A stretch of 64,000 nt of DNA from Macrocystis pyrifera (GCA_031763025.1 JASSKH010000024.1:5857387-5921386), one strand, 5' to 3'; positions 1 through 10,839 are shown, counted from the first letter of the stretch. Notes: a model not told the origin generated them from the sequence alone. Program-made: numbers and translations.

Positions 1-43
1 GTGTGCAGATTTCAGTTTGCATACTCGGTGTGTACCCTTGCAT

Positions 44-333
44 TCTGGGAGAAAGGATCTTTAGTGTTCAGATATTTTGGTTGTTGTTGGGATCAAGGTA
101 CGGGCGAAGACCCAACCCAACCCCTGACTCTAACCCTGACCCTAACCCTGACCCTAAAACCCCAAACCGCAGCCAATACGCAGCCCAAACGGGCCAAAAC
201 GGGCCATAAACGCGGCTGCGCCGCGTTTGCATCGAACCAGGAAATTTCTCAATTCCAAACGACGATTCCGAAGTGCAGACCGCGCTACGCAATTTTCAAG
301 TCAATAAACACCTCTAAATATCCTTTCTCCCAG
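44..333. repeat. Segment bounded by ~20-bp inverted repeats
   Basis: The left arm at 44-64 (core CTGGGAGAAAGGAT) is matched in inverse at 313-333 with about two mismatches. The enclosed 250 bp include a telomere-like tract. This could be a small TIR element or the residue of a local inversion. No target-site duplication is visible. Confidence 0.4.
121..163. repeat. Interstitial telomere-like repeat tract
   Basis: Alternating CCCTAA and CCCTGA hexamers, about seven units, end in an AAAACCCC-like run. CCCTAA is the complement of the TTAGGG telomere repeat. The interspersed CCCTGA units show a degenerate or interstitial tract rather than an active chromosome end. Confidence 0.6.
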
Positions 334-399
334 ATTGCTAAACCTACTCGCTCGCCAACAAGTCGAGGGTTTCTATGGTTCATATGATTATGCAGAGTC

Positions 400-2160
400 A
401 CGGCGGGGGAAGCATGTGAGAAGTTACGGGCTAAACCAGCATGCACTGAACATTTCATCCTCCAGTGAGCTGTCGGTGCAGAAGTAGTGGAGAGCTATAG
501 CTAGACTGCCTGAACTACGACGGGTCACGGCGTGCACGGGTGCAGTTAGCTGAGGAGAAAGCAACAGCGACCGGGAGTATCGTGTGCAGCTGTTTACATC
601 CTGCTTCTCTACGTAGAGCAAAAGCTCCGCACACACGAGGAACCAAAAGCCCCGGGCGGCCCCCACTGGTGAGCGAATGGATTGCGTATACAAGGTTTCA
701 TGTGTGGTGTGTCTGCGAGCAGGTGCTGCTGCTTTGGTACGCGTGCAGACACCATGTCTCCGCTCGGAGTTGCTTACCTCGCTTGCCTCTCTCAAGCTGA
801 GGTTCAGGTTGGGCACGAGCGGGCTCTCATCAACAAGCTGAGGGCACGAGCGAGCCTACCCTGCCGCGGCGGAGAGTTCGAAAACGTTCTTATTTTCTTG
901 TCAGTTTGGTATCTCGCACCTGCCTATCACTCATCATTGTCTACCTATGCTATAATAGGAGGTTTACAGACGCCAGGATGCAGCATCACGCAAAGGAAAC
1001 TTCCTCAAGAAATTAATGTTTATTTGGTGCTTGAAGATTGTTGCCCCTCTGTCTATATCCATAGGAAGATCGATTATCTAGATGTGACTGCTGCTGTCCG
1101 TTATCAAAATAGAGTTTTTTTGTGTACGTACGTATCTATTCATTAATAATAATAAAAACGCACCGATCTATGACGCCTCCGGAAAGATCGCGATCTACAG
1201 CAGTAGACTGCTGCTATACCAAGCGCCCTCGGGTAAATATTATGGTAATGTCATCGACCTGGTACTTGCTACCTGTAGAGATCATGCCGTTATGAGACGG
1301 GCTGCAGGATATGTATGCTCGTACTGCAACTACAACAGTTAGTTGTTACAGCAGTAAGTACAGATCCGAAACAGAGAATATGTGCGAAGCAAACCGCGCG
1401 TATGGTATACAAGGCGCTTAGCGTATAGCTGGCGGCTCCGCCGGCTACGCTCGCTCACAAGGAAGAATGGAACGCAAGCACAGATGGATACTCCAAAAAG
1501 AGTTTAGTTGCAAACAGGCGACTTGCAAATGCCAAGACAGAAGAGCTCCGTGCACCAGGAAAACAACCCCTCTTCGCCGCATGCACGTATGATGTATGAT
1601 ACGTATGCACATACTCTTTTGATATGTACCAGGCACGGAAGAAAAAACACTGTACCGCATACAGCTCGCGTCACAGCACCGCATGGCGCTGCGTTGCGCT
1701 GCGCTGCGCTGCACTGCTGCGTGAGATGAGCTGAGCTGAGATGTGCCTTTCTTTCTTTCTTGCCACTGTATTTTATGTAGTACTTCGCATACATGACAGA
1801 CACATACACACCTACCAGGTACCTGGTGTGTACGAAAGCTAACGCTGCGCGGCTGTGGTGCTGAGCTCAGAGAACTACTATAGCGTTGCGCTGCTGATCT
1901 GAGTTGATCTGAGCTGAGCTGAGCTGGGTGTGAATAGTGCCTTTTTTGTTATACTGTGTGGTACTTCGTACTTGATATTATATCGATTATCTTGAAAGTA
2001 CGTGCATGTAGCAGGGCTGCTGCTGCTACTGCTGCTGTGTACCTCGCTCATTTTTGACCAATTAATTGCTTTTTCCAGCTTTTGATTCAGAATCGAGTTC
2101 CGAAAATCCTTTTTTAGTATTCAGGTTGCTTAAAAAAGAAGAAGAAAAACGGACTTTCGT
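400..2160. other. No supported gene; short low-complexity runs
   Basis: No ORF here has domain-like content. CTGCG-type runs occur at about 1,690-1,735 and GAGCT-type runs at about 1,725-1,740 and 1,895-1,930. A 14-bp palindrome, ACCAGGTACCTGGT, lies near 1,813. Otherwise I see nothing assignable. Confidence 0.5.
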
Positions 2161-2277
2161 CTTGAATCTAGTGTAGGAGCGGCTTTCGCTCAGTTTTGAC
2201 TGTGCTTTTCGATCCTGACTCGAGTTTCGAAGATTCGTCTTTTGACTTTTTTTCCCTGGGCTTTTTGCGGGTCAAGT

Positions 2278-2490
2278 CAACACACCTGACCCGACCCGTG
2301 AGCTCTTCACCGCCTCTTGACCCGACCTGACCCGACCCGTGAGATTTGAAAAAATCTTGACCCGACCCAACCCGACCCGACCCGTGAGATTTGAAAACCT
2401 CTTGACCCGACCCGACCCGACCCGTGAGATTTGAAAACCCGCTGACACGAACCGACCCAACCCGTGACGTTTTGAACAAACACACCCCGT
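2278..2490. repeat. Degenerate ~45-bp GACCC-rich minisatellite
   Basis: About four to five units combine a run of GACCC/CGACCC pentamers with a TGAGATTTGAAAA spacer. The minus strand is open across the repeat and would read as Gly/Arg/Val/Ser-rich sequence, but unit lengths vary and no domain is visible, so I treat it as a satellite. Confidence 0.65.
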
Positions 2491-2519
2491 GACCCGCGAA
2501 AAGCCTTGCTTTTTTCACA

Positions 2520-3150
2520 TTATATTGAAATTAGTGTGGGATGTTTTTATCCTGGATTTGGCATATGCTGTGCTGCGCTTGATTTGATTTTCGAAAACAC
2601 GAACAATAGTAGAAAAAAAGGAAGAAAGCGAACAACTCGAGTGAAACAAATAATTTCTCGATCGGTAGTTACCGGCTGCAAAGAAAGCAAAGAACTCGAG
2701 GAGAACAAAATACATTCTCGATCGGCAATCACGGGCTGAGGGGGGCTGTGAGGTTTGAGAATATACCAAGCAAGACAGCTGAGGGTCGGACTATTGCAGC
2801 ATTTATGTTTGTACGGCTCCCACTCGGCAACATGAATGAGCTATTCAGAGATCATCCGAGAAGATCAGGTGTCTATCTGTGCCCTGAGAAAATCCGCCAT
2901 CACGAGGTGGGGATCATCTATTATTCATAATATATACCAGGTATATATATTTAAATTTTGAAATACGTCAGCTGTGAGTTCGACTGATTAAATAGTTGAT
3001 ACTCAACTTTACAAGCTGCGTATTGTAGGCCATCAGTGATTATTCCGATGCGTGTTATGGTATCCCCTCTCCCCTGTTGCGGCGTTAAGATGTGTAGCAA
3101 GGGTCCCCTCATCATACCTGGCAGGCGTTATCGCCTGCCTGACTGATGAA
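2520..3150. other. No supported gene; AT palindrome at 2930-2948
   Basis: Mixed sequence without a credible coding region. A perfect 9+1+9 palindrome, ATATATACC-A-GGTATATAT, sits at 2930-2948. Confidence 0.5.
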
Positions 3151-3157
3151 TGCCTCA

Positions 3158-3555
3158 TGTGATATGATATAGTATCGGGCTATAGAAGTGGTTATGATGC
3201 AGCCCGTAGTATCAATAAGGCCCTACGAGTATTCCCGGGGGCTGTGAAGTTTCCTTTGCAGTACAATGTGTAGGATAGCCGTTACGAGAAGAGTAGACAA
3301 GTGCCCGAGGAACGCTCCTCGAACAAGTGTCTTTACCCGTCTAGCGAGTTAATAGAAGGAGAGCAGATTGGGCTTGATGCTGTGGATGAAGCCCCTATCG
3401 AGTCACTCTCTCAACAGCTCACTTCTCTCGTCATGAGGAATGATACGACGACACAAGAACAATCTACCGAACAAGAGAAGCTGCCTTCCTAGTCAGTTCC
3501 GATAGTACCTGCAATACATTCCATTACCACGATCATATGGTTCTACTACTCTTGG
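3158..3555 (+). repeat. Direct duplication, copy 1
   Basis: This copy starts at a TGTGATATGATAT motif and runs through a short ORF. It is repeated about 565 bp downstream with scattered substitutions and small indels. A CGAGGA-ACGC-TCCTCG hairpin lies at about 3,306-3,321. The intervening 170 bp are not duplicated. Confidence 0.75.
3301..3492 (+). CDS. Short hypothetical ORF, acidic/Gln-rich, in duplicated block
   Basis: A 63-residue reading frame opens with GTG and also stays open some residues upstream of it. It is rich in Glu, Ser and Gln (for example IESLSQQL and TEQEKLPS) and ends in TAG. The second copy at 3,723-4,128 keeps much of the protein, including PEERSS, EQIGLDA and STEQEKLPS, but carries an upstream stop and a frameshift. 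Conservation of the peptide through the duplication hints at a decayed coding segment, perhaps the tail of a mobile-element protein. No family is recognised. It may equally be chance. Confidence 0.25.
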   Translation: MPEERSSNKCLYPSSELIEGEQIGLDAVDEAPIESLSQQLTSLVMRNDTTTQEQSTEQEKLPS

Positions 3556-3722
3556 CGTCGTCGCCTAGGCCTCACTACGAGGTGTGGAGAAATTTATAGC
3601 CTCATTAAGTTGTTTCGAATAGCCGCATGTTCGACCTCCTTTTCCGGTCTTTTCGGATGATTCCGGTATCATCCATTGACCGTCGTGTGGTCTGCATATA
3701 CGACTATTCAGGGTGGGCCAAT

Positions 3723-4128
3723 GTGGTATGATATATTATCGGGCTATAGAAGTGGTTATGATACAGCCCGTAGTATCAAAGCCCTGAATACCCTACGAGT
3801 ATTCCCGGGGGCTGTGAAGTTTCCTTTGCGGTACAATGGTTAGGATAGCCGATAGGAGAAGAGCAGACAAGTGCCCGAGGAACGTTCCTCGGACAAGTGT
3901 CTTGAGTCATCTAGCGGAATAATAGAAGCAGAGCAGATTGGGCTTGATGCTTTGAATCAAGCTCCTGTGGAGTCACTCTCTCAGCAGCTCCCCTTTCATT
4001 CGTCATGAGAAATAATACGACAACGCAAGAATAAGTCTACTGAACAAGAGAAGCTGCCTTCCTAGTCGCTTCCGATAGTACCTGCATTCCATTCCCTTGC
4101 CACGATAATCTGGTTCTGCTACACTCGC
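3723..4128 (+). repeat. Direct duplication, copy 2 (decayed)
   Basis: Diverged copy of 3,158-3,555. The hairpin has become a perfect 16-bp palindrome, CGAGGAACGTTCCTCG. The ORF of copy 1 is broken here by a stop and indels. Confidence 0.75.
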
Positions 4129-4603
4129 CCCTTCGTTCAGAAGACATCCTGCGAGCAAGCAAGCAACAAATACAAGCTTGATAACCTTGAAGCACCTTGT
4201 GTGAGTGTGACCAGAGCAGAGCCAGAAGCACTACAAGTACCTGCATGGCAGTAGTCGGTCCCTAGTCCCTAGGTCCGTACTGCCCTTCGAACTCATCATG
4301 CGTGATACAACTATTTCCCGAAATGTATGGGCTAACACTGTTGATATATTAATATTATCGTTAATATTATTTAATCTAAGACGCGTTCTACGGACGGTGG
4401 ATGTAGAGATAGCGCTTTATTTTTTTCCCACACCCCAAAAAAAAAAACGATTTTTTGACGAGAAAGCTAAAAGTGCCACACCCCGACGAACTATCTCAAA
4501 GCACAGGCATATCACGAGCACTATCGTAGAACACGTCTTGTGTACTACTGCAGAACACGTCTTGTATTCCAACGATATTCCTCTCAATCCTCTTCGGACT
4601 GGA

Positions 4604-4661
4604 GTCCCGTTTCGGGGACAAACTACTTGGAATTAGAGTGGCTCGTCCCCAAAAACGGGAC
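4604..4661. repeat. 58-bp hairpin of a three-copy dispersed element
   Basis: Arms GTCCCGTTTCGGGGAC and GTCCCCAAAAACGGGAC are near-perfect inverted repeats around a 25-nt loop. Related sequences at 6,559-6,615 and 9,347-9,425 share the loop core CACTTGG or CTACTTGG and the downstream trinucleotide pattern. Confidence 0.65.
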
Positions 4662-4699
4662 TGCGGCACTAAAAGGGTTGAGGGGTCCGGTCAGTCAGA

Positions 4700-5412
4700 C
4701 ATGTTTCGGCCAAGAAGTGCTCTACTTCTATCGCAATACGCGTCCCAAACGGCCGCACTGCGACGGAGTTGTATTGTATGTAACGTAAGGCACTCACTCG
4801 CCCTCTTGGGCACGTCTGGCTGTCGATCCCTTGGCAACTGACCGCATCCATCCACGTTTTTGAAGACGAAAACACTTGCTCATTTGTGTGGGATATCGTT
4901 TTGAAGTAGCACACTCTATTGATGGGCCGAAGTGTAAGGAACGCTTGGTCTTTCATATAGCCACATCGTATAGCTAATCGTACCCCACCGCTACTTACGT
5001 TTCCGCCCCCAGCGTGGCATACGTGTTACAGTACTTCATATTTCATCCCCAAGCAAGCGTTGTTGCCTCCCCCTTTGGCCACCGACTGCTGCGGCGCATG
5101 CCAACGCCTTTGGGACTGACTCCGATTAGGGGATAGCGACCGAACCAGCGATGAGCTTTGGTGTCATCATCGACCGCCTGTGAGCAGAGTGAGCGCCCAA
5201 CAACACGGGTAGCGTCATGTTGCGCCCAAAAATCAGTACGTACGTACGTGGTACGACTACTCCTTTGCATTGAAACCCGCACACCAACCATTGTATCGTC
5301 CCCCAATCACGCAGTGGCCACAATGGTTGCTACAATCGTCACTTCTTGTCGTCGACTTTTCCCTCTGGAGTCCAAAGCGGGTCAAGCGATTCTCTTCATC
5401 TGTGGGTCCATC
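4700..5412. other. No assignable gene; weak minus-strand ORF
   Basis: A minus-strand frame at 5,043-5,306 (87 residues) has a mixed composition that could be coding, for example TDFWAQHDAT and RWFGRYPLIG. It has no recognised domain and no supporting splice or start context. A CGTA microsatellite lies near 5,236-5,250. Confidence 0.3.
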
Positions 5413-5521
5413 TATTACGGGGGACCATAGTCTACAGGACCAAATATTGTTAGTAAAAATAGGTAAATATATAGGTTTTTGTGTGTACCGTAGGTCCTAT
5501 TTACTATGGTCCCCCGTAATA
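5413..5521. mobile_element. TA-flanked MITE, copy 1
   Basis: A 105-bp element (5,415-5,519) has terminal inverted repeats TTACGGGGGACCATAG and CTATGGTCCCCCGTAA. It is flanked by TA on both sides. It has no coding capacity. The TA target duplication and TIR-only structure fit a non-autonomous Tc1/mariner-type element. The ends are confirmed by an empty site elsewhere in the window (59,598-59,599). Confidence 0.85.
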
Positions 5522-5628
5522 GCGAGGTGTACAACGATGATGCTGACCCCGGGGTTCCCAAGACATGAATGCCCAATAAAAGAACCGCCAACGCAGTACC
5601 TGGTACCTACCTATGTATGTGTATAGCT

Positions 5629-5889
5629 TTACGCGGTTCGCGGCTTGACCAGTAAAGGAGCATCTGTCACGCGCCTCATTCCCACCGTTCTGGTAGTACC
5701 GCTCTGAGCGTAAATATATTGACCGCTTAGTGTTGATACTATTGTCTGAACGGCCGTTATGTTCCGGCCCAGAGTAGTCAACGCCGCCCCCAAGCAGGCG
5801 GGATTATTGCGTAGAGTCGTCTTCTTTGACTGGAATGTGCGTGCCACGACTTTTTTCTGGTGTATCTCCAGGACATACATGATGCCCAT
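5629..5889 (-). CDS. Possible hypothetical ORF
   Basis: An 86-codon minus-strand frame has balanced composition, for example ALTTLGRNITAVQTIVSTLS. There is no recognisable family, no signal peptide and no neighbouring exon with a matching phase. It is retained only because its composition looks less random than surrounding frames. Chance is a real alternative. Confidence 0.15.
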   Translation of the reverse strand: MGIMYVLEIHQKKVVARTFQSKKTTLRNNPACLGAALTTLGRNITAVQTIVSTLSGQYIYAQSGTTRTVGMRRVTDAPLLVKPRTA

Positions 5890-5950
5890 CTAAAAGAGAC
5901 AAGAACAACAACACCCAAGAAGGACCATGGGAGGGTGTTAAGGTCTTAGT

Positions 5951-5961
5951 CCGTTGGGCTA
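5951..5961 (-). repeat. Solo A-box-like copy of tRNA-derived repeat
   Basis: About 31 bp around TAGCCCAACGG (minus strand) repeat the A-box segment found at 6,160-6,170, but no B box follows on the minus strand. Confidence 0.4.
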
Positions 5962-6089
5962 AAGGTAAAAGGAATATACGGGTCGACGCGTGACACCAAC
6001 ACGCGGTTCCAATTTCTGGGGATCCAGAAGTATTTTTCAGATTCTTGACATGAGGAAATTCACTTTTCTTTAAAAAGCGATTTCATGGT

Positions 6090-6176
6090 GGTCATGAGAT
6101 TCGAACTCACGACCAACGACCCATGTCCTGCCGACGACGCCCTTTGTTATGGTCTTAGTCCGTTGGGCTAAAGGTA
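6090..6176 (-). other. tRNA-like remnant or SINE head (A box plus B box)
   Basis: On the minus strand, TAGCCCAACGG (6,160-6,170) fits the A-box consensus and can form a D-arm with CTAA. GTTCGAATC (6,098-6,106) fits the B box within a GTGAG/CTCAT T-arm. The boxes are 53 nt apart. The 3' acceptor GACCACC has no pairing 5' partner, so this is not an intact tRNA. A tRNA pseudogene or tRNA-derived SINE head is more likely. Confidence 0.5.
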
Positions 6177-6558
6177 AAAGGTTAACCAATCGCCTACCCA
6201 ATCTAAGCCTCATAACAAGGGAGGGATTCGATGCCCAGATTGTTCAGATTGGGCTTTTTTGGTTGGTTCGACGGATTTACAGCAGCAGTGCATGTCTGGC
6301 GTACACTGCAGTAGGCGTCAATTGCTAACTAAACACACGGAAGACATTATGCATTTGTCGCCGATGTAGATTCAACTACGTATTAATACCTGCAAAGCTT
6401 TCAGCCGTTCTTGGAAAAGAAAATGCTCGAATACCCGGCACAGCAGTAGTACCAGGTATACTATACTATGTTCTACAAACGTTGTCACATACCAGTACCA
6501 AATCTGGACGTAAACGAAAGGGCCGTTTGGTATGCATATTAGCGCTTTTAGAACCGCG

Positions 6559-6615
6559 GTCCCACTTTAGGGACAAAACACTTGGATTCAGAGTAATTTG
6601 TCCCCAGAGCAGGAC
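6559..6615. repeat. Hairpin element, second copy
   Basis: Arms GTCCCACTTTAGGGAC and GTCCCCAGAGCAGGAC still pair in outline, although both differ from the 4,604 copy. Flanks on both sides align with that copy. Confidence 0.55.
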
Positions 6616-6779
6616 TGCAGTACTAGAAGCGTTAAACGTTCCCCGTGTATCCGTCCAGGATGATCTATACTACATCGTCAATGTTTCTACGTTTTGGAAC
6701 GTACCTGGTTTACTCGCCACGTATACAAGCAGAAGCACTTACAGCGGTACAGGGCACCAATGGTTTAGTTGAACCTATC

Positions 6780-8130
6780 CCAGGTGTATACTGAGAAAAC
6801 GAGCACTGATGAAACCGGTCTGAGGTTGACACGGGGCAAAATAAAAAACGGGAGTCGTTGTGCTGAAGTTGTGTTGTGTACAGCGTTGAACGCCCCCCCT
6901 TTTGCCCACACTAAAAAAAAACCGGCCTGAGTCGTATGTCCGGTTTCTTACCAGTACTTGTGTGTTGACCCTCTTGGGACGTCAGAGAGGGAAAACAATA
7001 AAAAAACGACGATATAAAATGACGAATACTGGAACCCTTGTGCCCCCCGCGTGATTGGGGGATGATACAATGGTTGGCATCCGAGTTACACTGGTTGATG
7101 CAAGGATTCGTGCGGCACGGGCGCGACATGATCCTGCTACCCACACTGCTGGGCGCTCATGCTGCTAGCAGATGATTGATATCACCAAAGAAGTCACCAA
7201 CCATTGGTTTGGTCCCTAGCTCGGCGTCTCCAAGGGGTTCATGCTCGCGTAGGTTTACGTACTATCGCGTACAGCTGCCCCTCAAATAAATGCCGGAAAG
7301 CCCCGCCCCAAAATTGCTGCTTGCTTGGTTGTTGATGGCAGAAAGTTTTGTCGTTCGTACCCGAGAGAGCATATAGATAGCTGCATCCTCCTACGGTAGT
7401 ACCATGAAGTAGAAATACAGAAATGGTAAACACGGTGTTTCAGCGTGAGGCACGATGATGATGATGATGATGATGATGTCGGTGATGCCTTCTCGGGCAA
7501 AATGGGGGTGACGGATCAGATCATATTTTGCAGTCGTGCGCTTGCAGAGACCGAGTCCAGTTCGTAATAAAAACCCCGCCCAAAACGCTCGCTTGTTGCT
7601 TTGATTGCCTGCTTGCTTACTTGAACTCACTTGCTTGGCTTGCTTTTCTTGCTCACTTTACTTGCTTGTTGACGGCAGGGATTTTTGTTTTCGTGACCGA
7701 GAGAGGGGGGGGCGAAAGCAAAAAAAGTCTCCGCGCATAAAGCCGTTGGCGACGCGCCCAGCTTTTACATGCCGGATAACACCGCTTCCACGCTCAACAT
7801 CGTCGCTCTGGTGCTGATCATCATCTCCGTGGGCGGCAGGCTGCTGCTTCGAGCGTGTCAAGGCCCCGTGGTCCACTATGTCCCGGTCCAGGTACGGAGG
7901 CGACCTGGTAATGGCAATCGTCCCGCCCCTGGGCCTGCCGCTGCATCTCGCTCGACCGCGGCGGTTACGACAGCGACGACGGCGACGACACCGGTGGCAT
8001 CCTCTGAGTTGGAGCTAACGATGGGCGGAGTGGAGGAGGGGCGGGGTGTTCCATGTTCCATATCGCAATAAAAGAGGGGGGGGCAGTATCCGGTACACAG
8101 GTGGCCGGGATCGGGACCCTCCCTCCCTCC
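6780..8130. repeat. Diverged short tandem duplication and microsatellites
   Basis: Sequence at 7,295-7,372 (CCCCGCCC, GCTTGCTTGGTTG, GGCAG..., ACCGAGAGAG) recurs in expanded form at 7,570-7,706. The second copy contains CTTG-type repeats. A GAT run lies at 7,456-7,480. No gene is supported between 6,780 and 8,130. Confidence 0.45.
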
Positions 8131-8137
8131 CTCGAGT

Positions 8138-8402
8138 ACCCCCCCCCCCCCCCCCCTCCCCTTGCACAGCGTGGGTAGAGAAAATCCTTGTGGAGACGTT
8201 GAACAATGTGTATGGCACACCACGACGGTTACAGATTTATGCCTTGTTCTGCTGTGTAGCTACGAGTACAATAAAAAATGTGTATATCAGGGGAGGAAAG
8301 ACTACACAACACACACCCCGGTACAGCGGCGGGGGGGGGAGGGGTGTACTCAATATCGTGCATGGCCGTAGTCGGGGGGGAGGGGGGGGGGGGGGCGGCG
8401 GG
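8138..8402. repeat. Poly(C) and poly(G) tracts
   Basis: A run of about 19 C residues follows TCGAGTA at about 8,138-8,161, and G runs lie at 8,330-8,340 and 8,374-8,402. They adjoin copies of the dispersed repeat described at 8,403, whose end is a GAGTAC(A)C(n) tract. They look like homopolymer tails rather than independent microsatellites. Confidence 0.6.
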
Positions 8403-8610
8403 GTGTACTCATTCTCATGCATAGCCGTAGTCGTATGACCATAGACCCTCGCATCCCTACAATGCCGGGACGGAGCACGTCGGGTTTTCACCGACCAGGC
8501 AGACTTTGCTTGCACCGAGCGCGAAGCGCCGTGCGGTGTTGGGCGAGTCGCATGAAGGGTGAGCTGCATCCTACGAAGAACCGCTTTCGAGGCGGATTTT
8601 CTTGTATATG
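8403..8610 (-). repeat. Poly(C)-ended dispersed repeat, copy b
   Basis: Read on the minus strand, the element contains TTTTCGTAGGATGCA, AAAACCCGACGTGCTCCG, GGTCTATGGTCATACG and CTACGGCTATGCATGAG, and ends in GAGTACACCCC followed by C runs. A partial copy at 8,341-8,375 precedes it. It has no coding content. Confidence 0.65.
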
Positions 8611-8913
8611 GATGACAGCATCAACGAATTAGTTTATTTTCTGATGGGGGGGAGGGGGGGATGTAACGTTGCTTGCAATACGTACGTGTTTTGTTTTTGT
8701 GTTGTGATACCACGTATGGTACCAGCCATCGATTCGGTCGTTTTTGTTCCTGGTAATAAGGAGATCTGTTATTTGATCTCCGACTCCATGTTATCTTCCG
8801 CGGTTGGTTTTGTTGGCTGCTCGAACGAACAACCAATTTGAAGCCAGCGTACAGTATTTTGTTATTGTACGCAAATAAGATTGCTACCATAGCAAGTCAG
8901 CACAAAAGACGGA

Positions 8914-9028
8914 GGGGGGTGTACTCGATAGGAGAGATGTACTCGATCTCATGCATGGCCGTAGTCGTGTGACCATAGACCCTCGCATGGCTACAAGGCC
9001 GGGAAGGAGCATGTCGGGTTTTCACCAG
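8914..9028 (-). repeat. Poly(C)-ended dispersed repeat, copy c
   Basis: It has the same core as the copy at 8,403, but its end carries the extra segment TATCTCTCCTATCGAGTA-type seen also at 12,725-12,745 in the opposite orientation. It is truncated at the GGTGAAAACC side. Confidence 0.6.
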
Positions 9029-9250
9029 GGGGGGAGAGGGGGGGGGGGGGGGGGTACTCATTATCATGCATGGCCGTAGTCGTATGACCATAGACCCTCG
9101 CATCCCTATGCCGGGACGGAGCACGTCGGGTTTTCACCAACCAGACAGACATCCCCTTGCAGCAAGCTTCGAGAAGCGCCATGAGGTGTTGGGCGAGTCA
9201 CGTGAAGGGTGAGCTTCATGCTACTGAGAACCACTTGTGCGGCGCCTTTA
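9029..9250 (-). repeat. Poly(C)-ended dispersed repeat, copy d
   Basis: A G-rich run at about 9,030-9,053 (C on the element strand) is followed by the full core and the GAAGCGCC / GTTGGGCGAGTC distal part shared with the 8,403 copy. Confidence 0.65.
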
Positions 9251-9346
9251 TTGAAAGGGGAGGATACCAACCGATTCAAGCCGGTTGGGTTTTTACATAG
9301 GCTCTCGAACAATAGCAACAAGAGGTATTTCTCCCCGTCCCTTTAG

Positions 9347-9425
9347 AACCATACCCGCACACGTTTTTCGGGGGGAAACTACTTGGCATTAGTGTGGAAC
9401 ATTAGTTTTTGCTGTAAAAGGGTTA
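9347..9425. repeat. Hairpin element, third copy (hairpin lost)
   Basis: It shares GGGGAAACTACTTGGCATTAG-type loop sequence and the following AAAAGGGTT with the copy at 4,604. The arms no longer pair. Confidence 0.4.
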
Positions 9426-9429
9426 TAAG

Positions 9430-10330
9430 GAAGAGCACAGTGCTGAAAGAAGAGCTTTCCGCGATGGTAAAAAAGCACAAGGGGCGTGACGTTGACGATC
9501 CCCCTCAGCGATCCCGCTGCGCAAACGATGCGCAATGAAAAAAAAAAAAACTCGTTCCAGTCCCATGGCGAGCGGGTTGGCTTTCCGTCGATTGATAGAA
9601 TACGATGGTGATGATCTTTATTGTCTATGTACTTAAAGATACACACATGAAAGCGATAAAAAAATAATCGGCGAGCAGGGGGGAGAGGAACTCGAGGAAG
9701 AAAAAGGAGTGCCTGTCGACGAAAAAAAACTTGGAGAACAGAGAGCGCATCAAAAATGACGAGATGCCCCATGTCACTTTCACTCATGACAGCGAAGTAG
9801 AGGGTAGATGGTCAACTTTATTCGGAAATATAATTCGGTTTTGGTCGGCGCTGGATCAGGGTGCTTGGTGGGTCCTGCCGGCTGCTAATTATACCGCGGT
9901 AGTAGTCTATCTTCCATCACTCTAAGACAAAAAATATCCCATTCCGCCTTCTCAAAGTCGTTTCCTTGCCTTCCTCCCTCCCTTGGCAACCCCTCGTTTA
10001 CCCTCCTTCTCGTCAATGTTCCACCAGCAGGGTACGGTGTATCCGTTAAAATACAGGTAACTCCACTGCTGTGATGGGTATGTGCTGTAGACGTATACTC
10101 GCCTACAGTATGGGTCCGCCAACCAGAACAATCAAATCTGGGAAAGCCTGAGATTCTTATTGGGGCGCCATCTTCAAACAACCTTGAGCTTAGGCTATTG
10201 TATAGGATTTAGTGTAGATTTCACCACTGAGCCGTTTTTCTTCAACCAATTTTCTTAGCGTTCTCCACAAAGTGGGCCTTTTGTTTTTTTTGAACTCTTC
10301 CTTAATCGCGGGCCTACACTGTTTGCTGGG
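9430..10330. other. No supported gene
   Basis: An A run lies at about 9,537-9,550. No domain-like ORF, RNA gene or clear repeat was recognised. Confidence 0.5.
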
Positions 10331-10830
10331 GTGTATAGTCGTCTGCAGTTCGAGCCCTATATACCGGCGGTGGATCTGCCGCTTGGCGTATCGCGGCTGC
10401 TACGGGTGCTTGACCCCACGCCCTCCCCCCTTCCCCTCCTGCTGCGTCTTACGTGGCGCCGGTTGCTGTAAGCCCCTCGGGCGTGACGGCTGCCCCCCCT
10501 GTCCCCGCACTCATCCACGCCAGGACGTATGCCCACCACCCTCGATCCGCTGCCAGGCAAACCGTCGCCGGGCCCACCGCGATTGCTATAGCCGGCCGAA
10601 CCCCCGCCGGCTGCATCCCGAGCAGTACCTGCTCGACATAGCCCCCCTGGCGCTTGGGTCGGGACCTCTGTCTCCGCACTCATCCACGCCGGGCGGGTCG
10701 TGTGCCGCTCGCGGTCCACAGACGGCAGGGCCACGCCATCGCCCGGCCCACCGTGGGATCGTCGTGTGCTCGGCGCTTGACTTCCGGCGCGGGGGGCGAG
10801 GGTTGCTGTTCGGACGTCCGAGTAGTACGT
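10330..10830. repeat. GC-rich degenerate tandem repeat
   Basis: The motif GCACTCATCCACGCC recurs at about 10,508 and 10,676, followed by partly alignable GC-rich sequence containing CGCCGGGCCCACCG / CGCCCGGCCCACCG. Open frames on both strands are explained by GC richness. Confidence 0.5.
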
Positions 10831-10839
10831 ACCGGTAGC

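Noticed and set aside
8914-9250. 5S rRNA-derived repeat (CTACGGCCAT resembles the start of 5S rRNA)
   Set aside because: Only about ten bases agree and the internal control region is not recognisable.
10272-10838. 188-codon plus-strand ORF
   Set aside because: It lies in GC-rich degenerate tandem sequence with equally long frames on the other strand. No domain, only Pro/Arg/Cys-rich composition.
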